From Agrobacterium tumefaciens (GTDB taxonomy: Bacteria; Pseudomonadota; Alphaproteobacteria; Rhizobiales; Rhizobiaceae): a DNA stretch of 64,000 bases. Below the pieces are notes generated by a model. That model saw only the letters and a list, made by a program, of their open reading frames with translations. It did not search any database and was not told the DNA's origin. The position numbers and the translations under genes are program-made. The stretch is from the NCBI RefSeq assembly GCF_017726655.1, contig NZ_CP072308.1:1488001-1552000 (forward strand), written 5' to 3'. This document shows, piece by piece, positions 35,679 through 44,620 of this stretch (within the stretch, counting starts at the first letter, position 1; each line of letters opens with the position of its first letter).

Positions 35679-36776
35679 TTAGCTGCCGGTCTTGATCTGC
35701 GTCCAGACGCGGTTCAGGACACGTTGTTCCTTTGGCCCGTAGGGCGAAATCGTGAAGAGCTTCTTCATCGTTTCCGGGCTCGGATAAACAGACGGGTTCT
35801 TGGCGACAGCCGGATCCATCAGCGCCTGCGAGGCGAGGTTGCCGTTGGCGTACTGCACGTAGTCAGAGGCCTTGGCGGCGACTTCAGGCTTCATCATGTA
35901 GTTGATGAAAGCATGGGCCTCCTCGACATTCTTGGCGTCTGCCGGAATGGCGAAGCTGTCCATCCAGATATAGGTGCCTTCCTTCGGGATGACGTAATTC
36001 ACCTCGACCCCGTTCTTGGCCTCTTCGGCGCGGGTTTTGGCCTGGAGAATATCGCCGGACCAGCCGATGGAAATGCAGATGTCGCCATTGGCGAGGTCAT
36101 TGATATAAGGAGAGGAATTGAAGGTTTTCGCGAAAGGACGAATCTTGGAATAGACCTCGCCGCCCGCTTCCAGGTCGGCCGTCTCCTTGCTGTCGGGGTT
36201 CTTGCCGATGTAATTCATGGCAATCGCGAAAGTCTCGTCGGAGGCATCGAGAATGTTGATGCCGCAGGCCTTCAGCTTCTCGGCATTTTCGGGTTTGAAC
36301 AGCACGTCCCAGCTATCGACAGGCACATCGCCAAGCGCCGCCTTCACCTTGGCGACATTGTAGCCGATGCCTGTGGTGCCCCACATGTAATTGACGGCAT
36401 ATTCGTTGCCGGGGTCGTATTGCGCCAGGCGTTCCGTGATTTCCGGCCACATGTTCTTGAGGTTCGGCAGCTTGGACTTGTCCAGCTTCTGATAAACGCC
36501 GGCCTTGATCTGCCTTGCAAGGAAGGGCGACGTGGGCGCCACGACATCATAACCCGAACTGCCGGCCAGAAGCTTGGTCTCCAGCACTTCGTTGCCGTCA
36601 TAGACGTCATAAACCACCTTGATACCGGTTTCCTTGGTGAAATCCTCAAGGATGGCGGGATCAATATAATCAGACCAGTTGTAGACGTGCACGACCTTTT
36701 CCTGGGCCATTGCCGAACCTGCTGCAACAAGCACGGTGGTGAGAGCCAAGGTCAGACGGAGAGAACGGTTTTTCAT
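35679..36776 (-). CDS. potF: Putrescine-binding periplasmic protein (PotF type)
   Basis: This 365-residue extracytoplasmic solute-binding protein starts with signal peptide MKNRSLRLTLALTTVLVAAGSAMAQE (cleavage near residue 25). The mature protein opens with VVHVYNWSDYIDPAILEDF, the PotD/PotF signature, and carries ligand-pocket features such as SGYDVVAPTSPFLARQI, NYMWGTTGIGYN, IDSFAIPADA-like (MDSFAIPADAKN) and GDICISIGWSGD. AGGAG lies 6 nt before ATG 36776. As the first gene of potFGHI it should be the most abundant product. Putrescine rather than spermidine is favoured by similarity to PotF and by the puuA-puuB genes 6 kb away. Confidence 0.92.
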   Translation of the reverse strand: MKNRSLRLTLALTTVLVAAGSAMAQEKVVHVYNWSDYIDPAILEDFTKETGIKVVYDVYDGNEVLETKLLAGSSGYDVVAPTSPFLARQIKAGVYQKLDKSKLPNLKNMWPEITERLAQYDPGNEYAVNYMWGTTGIGYNVAKVKAALGDVPVDSWDVLFKPENAEKLKACGINILDASDETFAIAMNYIGKNPDSKETADLEAGGEVYSKIRPFAKTFNSSPYINDLANGDICISIGWSGDILQAKTRAEEAKNGVEVNYVIPKEGTYIWMDSFAIPADAKNVEEAHAFINYMMKPEVAAKASDYVQYANGNLASQALMDPAVAKNPSVYPSPETMKKLFTISPYGPKEQRVLNRVWTQIKTGS

Positions 36777-36927
36777 GATGTCTCCTGTTAACGCATCCTT
36801 ACGGTGGGAGCGTGATCCCCTTTTTTAGCGAGACTAGAAAGGAAAACAAAAGGGAGCAAGCGGGAAATGTGCAGCACAGCATTTTCAACCACGTGTGTTT
36901 CACACGCGAAAAATTGCGTGGAAAAGC

Positions 36928-38343
36928 TTACTGGAAGTCGAAAACACTGAGGCCAGTGACCATTTCATCCAACCCGAGCGGGCGCGTAAGCGGCGCTTCC
37001 GCCCGCGACAGGCAGCCCTGCCTTTCGCACAGCCGGCATGAGGGACCAATGGCAACGGGGGCGGCCCCCGAAGCAGCCGGGCCATAGACGGTGTCCCCTG
37101 CCTGCGTGAAATCGCAGCCCAAGAGCAGAGCCGTGCGCCGCACTCTTTCGCCGAAACCAGCCTGCGGGCCTTCCAGCGTGCGCGACACCGTGAGGAAGGC
37201 GTCACCATCAGGCATCTCAACCCCCTCCACCAGGACCTGCCCCGGCTGGGCGAAGGCGGCGTGAATATTGAGCCGTGGACAGAGGCCACCGAATCGCGCC
37301 CTCGGGAAACCAGTGGCGCCGGAAAGGCGGAAGCGGTTTCCGGCGTTGTCGATTTCCATCAGGAAAAACGCGATTGCCGGAGCCGACGGCCGTTGCAGGG
37401 TAACCAACCGGTTGGCCGCCTGCTCGAATGACACGTTAAAGCGCGACCGCAGAACGTCGACGTCGTATTTCGCCCGCTGCGCGGCGGCGAGGAACGAACC
37501 ATAGGGCATCATCAGCGCATGGGCCGCATAGCGCGCCAGTTCAAACCGAGCAATACGCCGCGCCTCCTCACCTTTCAGGCCCAGCGCCTCGAGTTCCGCG
37601 CCTATCTCTTCGCGAAGCGCCAGGAGACACGTTTCCATCGCCATTTCACGGAGCTGATCTGGCTGCGACAGACGCTCTGACAAAAACAGCCGCATGGAAT
37701 GGCGGTCATAACGCCGTCTCAGGTTCGGCATGGCATGAACCGGTAAGGTCCTGACGACGATGCCATGGTTCTTTTGAAGCCATGCCCTCAATCCAGAGCC
37801 AAGATCATCTCCCATCACCAATTGCTTATGAAGGTCTTCCGCCGCCGCATCGATGGCATGGAGATAGGCCGGGCGGTTTTCAAAGACGTGGCGCACCTCG
37901 TCGATCGGCAGGCGGGTGGAAGACAGCGCCGTCTCATGCCCTTCCCGCGCCAGAAGATCGGAGAGGTCGGACAGGCGCTGCGCCTGTTCCCGATAGGCCC
38001 GGTAAAGCTTGAGGACGCCGCTCGCCGCATTGGGCGCGGCATCGGCCACTTCGATCAGTTCCTGCGGCGATGGCACCTCGCCCGCCAGCAATGGATCGGC
38101 GAAGACCTCTCGCAGCTGCCCGGCGGAACCGGCGCTTTCGCCCTGCAAGTCGTCCAGATCGACCTTGTAGACTGAGGCGAGCTTCAAAAGCAGCTGCACC
38201 GTCAGCGGCCGCTGGTTGCGCTCGATGAGATTGAGATAGGACGGCGAAATCGCCAGCGTCTCGGCCATGGCCGTCTGCGTCAGCCCCAGCCCATTGCGAA
38301 TGCGGCGTACCCGCGGGCCTGCAAAAATCTTGTTTTCCGACAC
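36928..38343 (-). CDS. XRE-family regulator, ScfR/RamB type
   Basis: This is a 471-residue transcription regulator. Residues 1-65 are an XRE helix-turn-helix (VRRIRNGLGLTQTAMAETLAISPSYLNLIERNQRPLT, seen in parts). An ImmA/IrrE-like middle follows, in which the zinc-protease HExxH has decayed (FELARYAAHALMMPY), and a C-terminal short-chain fatty-acid-regulator domain has Cys-rich CRLCERQGC. Relatives (RamB, ScfR, PrpC-type activators) sense acyl-CoA or acetate status and control the glyoxylate and methylcitrate cycles. It is divergent from isocitrate lyase, its obvious target. Confidence 0.85.
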   Translation of the reverse strand: MSENKIFAGPRVRRIRNGLGLTQTAMAETLAISPSYLNLIERNQRPLTVQLLLKLASVYKVDLDDLQGESAGSAGQLREVFADPLLAGEVPSPQELIEVADAAPNAASGVLKLYRAYREQAQRLSDLSDLLAREGHETALSSTRLPIDEVRHVFENRPAYLHAIDAAAEDLHKQLVMGDDLGSGLRAWLQKNHGIVVRTLPVHAMPNLRRRYDRHSMRLFLSERLSQPDQLREMAMETCLLALREEIGAELEALGLKGEEARRIARFELARYAAHALMMPYGSFLAAAQRAKYDVDVLRSRFNVSFEQAANRLVTLQRPSAPAIAFFLMEIDNAGNRFRLSGATGFPRARFGGLCPRLNIHAAFAQPGQVLVEGVEMPDGDAFLTVSRTLEGPQAGFGERVRRTALLLGCDFTQAGDTVYGPAASGAAPVAIGPSCRLCERQGCLSRAEAPLTRPLGLDEMVTGLSVFDFQ

Positions 38344-38408
38344 CGCCCTTCCCCCTCCGTCCTCGTCGACTCATACAAGCCTGTCACAAACTCGACAGAT
38401 CACGCTAT

Positions 38409-38431
38409 TTTACAAAATTTACATTTTTACA
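38409..38431. promoter_or_regulatory. Candidate operator: three TTTACA repeats upstream of aceA
   Basis: TTTACA occurs at 38409, 38418 and 38426, about one helical turn apart, and its inverse TGTAAA at 38516. All lie in the 257-bp divergent region between the ScfR/RamB-like gene and aceA. Repeats at this spacing suit a regulator binding both promoters. Assignment to the neighbouring regulator is inference. Confidence 0.4.
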
Positions 38432-38600
38432 GCGCCACTCTGTCACGCATCCTACAGCATGACCTCTTTCAAGTCACTGTTTTTATGTTTGTTCTGGCGC
38501 TCAAATCTAGGAAAATGTAAATGTAGTCACATCAAACGGCGGCGCACGCAACTCATAGTCCTCCGTTCTTGAAACTGTATTTATCTTGGGAGAGAGAAGT

Positions 38601-39890
<1,290 letters not shown>

Positions 39891-39902
39891 ATCGAAAAAA
39901 CC

Positions 39903-39926
39903 GCCCTTCCCATTACAGGGAAGGGC
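39903..39926 (+). terminator. Hairpin after aceA
   Basis: GCCCTTCCC (39903-39911) pairs perfectly with GGGAAGGGC (39918-39926), loop 6 nt, 12 nt after the aceA stop. Only TT follows on the plus strand, while the minus strand has six T after the stem. It may attenuate transcription into the small gene downstream. Confidence 0.55.
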
Positions 39927-39974
39927 TTGCAAACCGGATCAAAAACCCCTGACAATAATGAGAGGAGAAATGCC

Positions 39975-40232
39975 ATGAACGCCCACAACCCGATCAAGAC
40001 CCATGTCAAGGAACGCGCCGAGGAGCAGTCCTCCGCCATGACGCAGGATCAGCAGGCCGCCATCCGCATGCTGGCCAACGACCTGCACCGCCTCAACCAG
40101 GCCGTCATGAAAGCCGTCGAGGCCGGTGTTTCCGTCGAGCTGGTCCGCTCGGCCCGCCACCATGGTGGCGGCGGCAACTGGGGCGATCTGCTGATCCCCG
40201 TCATCGTCGCGCAGGGAAGCGCTGCGGCCTGA
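39975..40232 (+). CDS. Conserved small protein (85 aa), unknown function
   Basis: This 85-residue protein starts at ATG 39975 with AGGAG 8 nt upstream. The middle is a predicted amphipathic helix (DQQAAIRMLANDLHRLNQAVMKAVEAGVSVELVRSARHH), followed by a Gly-rich turn (HGGGGNWGDLL) and a hydrophobic end (IPVIVAQGSAAA). I know of no functional assignment. It lies on the same strand 84 nt after aceA, beyond a hairpin, and may be partly co-expressed with it. Confidence 0.7.
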   Translation: MNAHNPIKTHVKERAEEQSSAMTQDQQAAIRMLANDLHRLNQAVMKAVEAGVSVELVRSARHHGGGGNWGDLLIPVIVAQGSAAA

Positions 40233-40244
40233 TCCGCAGAACGG

Positions 40245-41120
40245 TTATGCCGGGCGGCTTTTGCGCCCGGCATAAAGATCGGAATGCCCCTTGATGAGAC
40301 GGGTCATCCGGTCCGCCACCGTCCTGATATCGCGGCGGTGGCGATCGTCGTTGTTCATGACGATCCACTGATTGTGGCGAAGCGCCCCGAGCTCTTCGCC
40401 CTCACGCGTCAGCCGCGTATCGGCATCGCCGACGAAACAGGGAAGCACCGCAATCCCCGCCCCTGAGAGGACAAGATCGAGAAGCGCCGTTGGCCGGTTC
40501 ACCGTCACCACGATCTGATTGCGACGGTTTTCGTGCGGCCACCGCAGGTAGGTTGAAATCGCATTTTCCTCGGCCACCGCCAGCCAGCGATCGGCAACAG
40601 AAACGGCAGCGTTTCGCAGTCTGTAAGGGGCGTAGGCAACCTCCCCCGTCTTGATGGCAGCGAGATTACGCTCCTGCGGCTCGAAAGCGCGGATACCGAT
40701 ATCGTTTTCGCGATGGGCCAGAGACGCCCTCTGCTCGGCAATGAAAAGGTCGATGCGGAAATCATCGCGATCCGTGCAGATGGCGGAGAAGTTGCCGGTC
40801 AAGAGCCAGGCATTCCAGGTGCCCACGGCAATCCGCACGATGGACGAGGCCGATGACGCTTTCTGCCATCCCTCAATATCTCGCGCCGCATTCTTCATGG
40901 CCTGAAGTCTATCGAACAGCACACGACCGTCCATCGTGAGGGCGTATCCCGTCTGACTGCGCTGGAACAGCGCCTTGCCGATCCGCTCCTCCAGTTCGAC
41001 CATGCGCCGACCTATGGTCGCGGGGCTTAAACCCGTCAGGCTGGCAGCGCCCGTCAAGCCGCCACTGCGTGACACATCAAGGAAAAGCTGATAGGAATCC
41101 CAGGTGACGTTTTTCATCAT
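40245..41120 (-). CDS. LysR-family transcriptional regulator
   Basis: This 291-residue regulator has an N-terminal winged helix (about residues 5-64: YQLFLDVSRSGGLTGAASLTG, LSPATIGRRMVELEERIG) and a LysR effector domain (about 90-285; TALLDLVLSGAGIAVLPCFVGD is the typical hinge segment). The start is ATG 41120 or the next codon, 41117. The last codons lie in a 10-bp hairpin (40247-40273). The target is not evident; the gene at 41203 is divergent across an 82-bp gap, the usual arrangement for a LysR target, but that gene is small and uncharacterised. Confidence 0.87.
   Translation of the reverse strand: MMKNVTWDSYQLFLDVSRSGGLTGAASLTGLSPATIGRRMVELEERIGKALFQRSQTGYALTMDGRVLFDRLQAMKNAARDIEGWQKASSASSIVRIAVGTWNAWLLTGNFSAICTDRDDFRIDLFIAEQRASLAHRENDIGIRAFEPQERNLAAIKTGEVAYAPYRLRNAAVSVADRWLAVAEENAISTYLRWPHENRRNQIVVTVNRPTALLDLVLSGAGIAVLPCFVGDADTRLTREGEELGALRHNQWIVMNNDDRHRRDIRTVADRMTRLIKGHSDLYAGRKSRPA
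40247..40273. terminator. Hairpin between convergent genes
   Basis: ATGCCGGGCG (40247-40256) pairs perfectly with CGCCCGGCAT (40264-40273), loop 7 nt. It lies between the 85-aa gene and the LysR gene and overlaps the LysR stop codon. No strong T tract on either strand. Confidence 0.5.
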
Positions 41121-41202
41121 TGAAAAACGTAGCGCATTTTCTTGCGCAGATAAATCAAAAAACGGCGTGCATCATGGCCCTCCGCATTAGAAGGAGAGCG
41201 AC

Positions 41203-41550
41203 ATGCACGCGATTTTTGCAGCACGGGCCATCATCGACAACCAGCGGCCGCGCACACGGCGTGAGGCCATTCTGCTGGAAGAAAAGTTTTACAGGGATAT
41301 GGCCGAGGCGTCTCGGCCATGGCGGCTTTTTAGCGCGCTAATCAGCTTGATAAGAGCGAAGGGCCGCCGATCAGTAAAAGAGCGCTATCAGGGCTGCGAG
41401 AGCACCGGCGGCGATGAGGCTCAGGCGAAAGGCCAGCTGACGGCTCTCGTTGTCAGTGCGGGCGATGGCAATGGCGCGAGGGCGGCGATGTGCAGATCTG
41501 TTCATGCGCGGGCTCCAGACGAAAAACTCAACCGACCCATGCCCTGTTAA
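41203..41550 (+). CDS. Small hypothetical protein
   Basis: ATG 41203 follows an excellent ribosome site (GGAG, 6 nt). The first 65 residues look protein-like: AIIDNQRPRTRREAILLEEKFYRD, then an amphipathic segment ASRPWRLFSALISLIRAK. The last 50 residues are less convincing and overlap, in antisense, the 44-codon gene at 41371-41505. The true product may be shorter if a sequence error exists. I do not recognise the family. It is divergent from the LysR regulator. Confidence 0.45.
   Translation: MHAIFAARAIIDNQRPRTRREAILLEEKFYRDMAEASRPWRLFSALISLIRAKGRRSVKERYQGCESTGGDEAQAKGQLTALVVSAGDGNGARAAMCRSVHARAPDEKLNRPMPC
41371..41505 (-). CDS. 44-residue single-pass membrane protein
   Basis: On the minus strand ATG 41505 follows GGAG by 7 nt and opens a frame of 44 codons. 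The product has a basic N-terminus (MNRSAHRRPRAIAIARTDNE) and one hydrophobic helix (LSLIAAGALAALIALFY) ending at the stop, which is a typical small inner-membrane protein. It overlaps the 3' half of the plus-strand small gene; only one of the two is likely to be translated over that stretch. The function is unknown. Confidence 0.5.
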   Translation of the reverse strand: MNRSAHRRPRAIAIARTDNESRQLAFRLSLIAAGALAALIALFY

Positions 41551-41860
41551 GGCCTCCAGCAGGACATCATGTGCAGCGGGATCGAGATGTGATCCCGCTT
41601 TGCTGGCATTCGGTCAGGATGACTCGGGCCCGTTAACAGGTTGTTAAAAAGGGCGAAGAGGGACAATTAACTCAGCCAGCAGTTTGGCGAACAGGCCTCA
41701 TCATACGCCATCACTCCGGACTAGATCCGGGGTCCAGCCGACGCACGTCTGTGCGGCGAGAGCAGTCTTTTCAGCCCAAAGACTTGGGCTGACTGGATAC
41801 CGGCTCAAGGCCGGTATGACGGAAGAGAAAGTTGCGAACTTGCTCCACGGCCAGAGACGA
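41551..41860. other. Gap holding a RIME-like repeat
   Basis: About 310 bases between a small plus-strand gene and the stop of the flavoprotein gene. Positions 41699-41822 are a palindromic repeat, listed separately. The first part (41551-41698) is AT-richer and shows no gene. Confidence 0.6.
41699..41822 (-). repeat. RIME-like palindromic repeat, copy 1
   Basis: This element of about 120 bp is built of two long palindromes joined by a short spacer. It includes CAGCCCAAAGACTTGGGCTG (41772-41791) and ATACCGGCTCAAGGCCGGTAT (41798-41818, given here by position). It is the reverse complement of the copy at 58960-59074, matching at most positions. Rhizobium-specific intergenic mosaic elements (RIME) have this size and layout. 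Like those, it lies between genes. Confidence 0.8.
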
Positions 41861-43045
41861 TCACGCGAATTCGCCCGCCGCCTGACCAGACGCCCAGGCC
41901 CACTGGAAGTTATAACCGCCGAGCCAGCCGGTCACATCGACACATTCACCGATGAAATAGAGGCCGGGCACGGCCTTTGCCGCCATGCTGCGGGAATCGA
42001 GGCCGGTCGTGTCCACCCCGCCGAGCGTCACCTCTGCCGTGCGATAACCTTCAGACCCGGCGGGCTTGATCTGCCAGTCCTGCACGTCTGCCGCCAGCTT
42101 TATCAGCACCTTGTCGGACATGTCGGCGAGATGGCCTGTGAGGCCGGATTGGTCGACGACATGCTGGGCAAGCCGTTTCGGCAGGATTTCCGACAGGGCC
42201 GTCTGGGGCGATTGACGACCGTTCTTCTGTTTTGCCTGTTTTAACAGTCCGGCGATATCACGATGCGGCTCGAGCTTCAGGCGGATCACATCACCCTCAC
42301 GCCAGTAGGAGGAGATTTGCAGGATCGAAGGACCGCTCAAACCGCGATGGGTAAACAGCAGCGCTTCCTCGAACGCGGTTTTGCCATGGGAAACCTCGGC
42401 CGGAACCGCGACGCCGGCAAGAGGGCTGAGCTTTTCCAACGAAGCGGGATCGAGCGTCAGAGGTACGAGGCCGGGGCGGGTTTCAATGAGCTTGAGGCCG
42501 AACTGTTCGGCGATCTGGTAGGCAAAACCGGTCGCGCCCATTTTCGGGATGGACTTGCCGCCCGTCGCCACGACAAGGCTTTCCGCCTCGATGACGCCGC
42601 CTGAGGTCGTCACGCGAAAACGGTCACCGTCATGGCTGACGGCCATGACTGATGTTTCGAGCCGCAATTTCGCATTGGCCGCCTGCATTTCGCCGAGCAG
42701 CATGCGGATGATATCCTTGGCGCTGTCGTCGCAGAAAAGCTGGCCAAGTGTCTTTTCGTGCCAGGAAATGCGGTGTTTTTCGACAAGGGCGATGAAATCG
42801 CGCGGCTTATAACGGGCGAGCGCGGATTTGGCGAAATGCGGATTGGCAGAGAGATAATTCTTCGGCCCGGCATGGATATTGGTGAAATTGCAGCGACCAC
42901 CGCCGGAGATGCGGATCTTTTCGCCGGGCGCTTTCGCATGGTCGAGAATGACGACGGAACGGCCGCGCTGGCCAGCGCGGATGGCGCACATCATGCCGGC
43001 GGCGCCCGCCCCCAAAATCAGCACGTCACATTTCTCTGCCATCAT
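41861..43045 (-). CDS. FAD-dependent oxidoreductase, HI0933/YhiN family
   Basis: This 394-residue flavoprotein opens with the dinucleotide-binding motif DVLILGAGAAGMMCAIRAGQRG and the GEKIRISGGGRCNFTN signature of the HI0933 family. Further family motifs are LVVATGGKSIPKMGATGFAY, FTHRGLSGPSILQIS, and the C-terminal FAD-contact GLYFIGECVDVTGWLGGYNFQWAWASG. The reaction is not established for this family. The start is ATG 43045 (or 43042); longer frames lack a ribosome site and would enter the puuA promoter region. It is divergent from puuA. Confidence 0.87.
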   Translation of the reverse strand: MMAEKCDVLILGAGAAGMMCAIRAGQRGRSVVILDHAKAPGEKIRISGGGRCNFTNIHAGPKNYLSANPHFAKSALARYKPRDFIALVEKHRISWHEKTLGQLFCDDSAKDIIRMLLGEMQAANAKLRLETSVMAVSHDGDRFRVTTSGGVIEAESLVVATGGKSIPKMGATGFAYQIAEQFGLKLIETRPGLVPLTLDPASLEKLSPLAGVAVPAEVSHGKTAFEEALLFTHRGLSGPSILQISSYWREGDVIRLKLEPHRDIAGLLKQAKQKNGRQSPQTALSEILPKRLAQHVVDQSGLTGHLADMSDKVLIKLAADVQDWQIKPAGSEGYRTAEVTLGGVDTTGLDSRSMAAKAVPGLYFIGECVDVTGWLGGYNFQWAWASGQAAGEFA

Positions 43046-43168
43046 TCCATTCGATCCGTTTCCTTCCTCTTTTTCCAAGTCCCGGCGCTTGTCAATGGCG
43101 CTTTCCCCCTCGCCAATTGCCAAACTACGGTTATGATGGCGCCACCAGAAACACAGACCCGGTGATAC

Positions 43169-44608
43169 ATGCCCGCGAAGAAAACCATGCTCCGCCCGAA
43201 GAAACAGGCAACCATGGCAAAGAAGTCCCCTCCCCTCGACCTTTCCTCCACCCGTGGCGTTTCCTCCTGGCGCGAAGCCGCGCAATGGCTGCGCGCACGC
43301 GGCATCGAGGACATCGAGTGCATCACGCCCGACCTTGCCGGCGTTCCCCGTGGCAAGATGATGCCGACGGCGAAATTCACCGGCGACACTTCGCTCGCCC
43401 TCCCCTCGGCACTTTATCGCCACACGATATCAGGTGAATATCCCGATGAGACGGCGAATTTCCGCTACGAACCGCGCGACAGCGACCTCAAGCTGGTGCC
43501 TGATCTTTCCACGCTATCCGTCGTGCCTTGGGAAACCGACCCCACCGCGCAGGTGATCTGCGACGTGGTGGATGCGGAAGGCAATTTCGTGCCCTACACG
43601 CCGCGCAACGTTTTGAAGAACGTGCTGTCGCTCTACACAGAAAAGGGCTGGAAGCCTGTCGTGGCGCCGGAGATCGAATTTTATCTCGTCGCCATGAATG
43701 ACGACCCCGACTATCCGTTGCATCCGCCGAAGGGCCGGTCCGGACGCTCCATCGTTGGCGGCCAGAGCTACTCCATCGCCGGTATCAACGAATTCGACGA
43801 GTTGATCGACGACATCTATCACTTCTCCGAAAAGCAGGGTCTGGAGATCGACACACTCATCCATGAGGAAGGTCCGGCGCAGCTGGAAATCAACCTGCGC
43901 CATGGCGATCCGATCGAGCTTGCCGACCAGGTGTTCCTGTTCAAGCGCACCATTCGCGAAGCGGCGCTGAAGCATGGCATCTACGCCACCTTCATGGCCA
44001 AGCCGATGCAGGGCCAGCCGGGTTCAGCCATGCATATCCACCAGTCGGTGGTGGAGATCGACAGCGGACGCAATATCTTCTCCAATGCGGATGGCAGCCC
44101 CTCGAAAGAGTTCTTCTCCTTCGTCGGCGGCATGCAGCGTTACGTGCCGAATGCGCTGGTCATGCTGGCGCCCTATGTCAATTCCTACCGCCGCCTGACG
44201 CCCGACATGGCCTGCCCGGTCAACAATGCCTGGGGTTATGACAACCGCACGACGGCCTTCCGCGTGCCGATTTCCGGCCCGCAGGCGCGGCGCGTCGAAA
44301 ACCGGCTGCCGAGTTCGGATGCCAACCCTTATCTCGCACTTGCCGCTTCGCTCGGCTGCGGCTGGCTCGGTATCGTCAACAGCATCGAACCGACAGAACC
44401 CACCGCCGATACGGCCAATGAGGGCTCGATCGACCTGCCGCGCGGTCTGCTTGAAGCCGTGGCCCTGCTCGAGGGAGAAGCGCAGTTCGACCGGGTTTTC
44501 GGCCACGAATTCGTAGGCCTTTATGCCGGCCTGAAACGCGGGGAATTCGAGACCTTCATGCAGGTCATCAGCCCCTGGGAGCGCGAGTTCCTGCTTCTCA
44601 ACGTGTGA
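43169..44608 (+). CDS. puuA: Gamma-glutamylputrescine synthetase (glutamine-synthetase family)
   Basis: This 479-residue glutamine-synthetase-type ligase has the beta-grasp N-terminus and the ATP/metal motifs VVAPEIEFYLVAMN, GPAQLEINLRHGDP, GQPGSAMHIHQSVVEI and NAWGYDNRTTAFRVP, plus the C-terminal Arg region ENRLPSSDANPYLALAASL. The PuuA subfamily joins glutamate to putrescine with ATP, step one of putrescine breakdown. The substrate is inferred from the puuB partner 12 nt downstream and the potFGHI importer nearby; a different amine is possible. ATG 43169 is used, but 43214 is an alternative, since the first 15 residues are basic and poorly conserved. Confidence 0.82.
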   Translation: MPAKKTMLRPKKQATMAKKSPPLDLSSTRGVSSWREAAQWLRARGIEDIECITPDLAGVPRGKMMPTAKFTGDTSLALPSALYRHTISGEYPDETANFRYEPRDSDLKLVPDLSTLSVVPWETDPTAQVICDVVDAEGNFVPYTPRNVLKNVLSLYTEKGWKPVVAPEIEFYLVAMNDDPDYPLHPPKGRSGRSIVGGQSYSIAGINEFDELIDDIYHFSEKQGLEIDTLIHEEGPAQLEINLRHGDPIELADQVFLFKRTIREAALKHGIYATFMAKPMQGQPGSAMHIHQSVVEIDSGRNIFSNADGSPSKEFFSFVGGMQRYVPNALVMLAPYVNSYRRLTPDMACPVNNAWGYDNRTTAFRVPISGPQARRVENRLPSSDANPYLALAASLGCGWLGIVNSIEPTEPTADTANEGSIDLPRGLLEAVALLEGEAQFDRVFGHEFVGLYAGLKRGEFETFMQVISPWEREFLLLNV

Positions 44609-44620
44609 GGAACCACGAGC

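Noticed and set aside
34962..36791. Plus-strand open frame of 609 aa opposite potG-potF
   Set aside because: It covers two well-supported minus-strand genes and has no recognisable motif; similar antisense frames occur opposite aglK, zwf, edd and the kinase.
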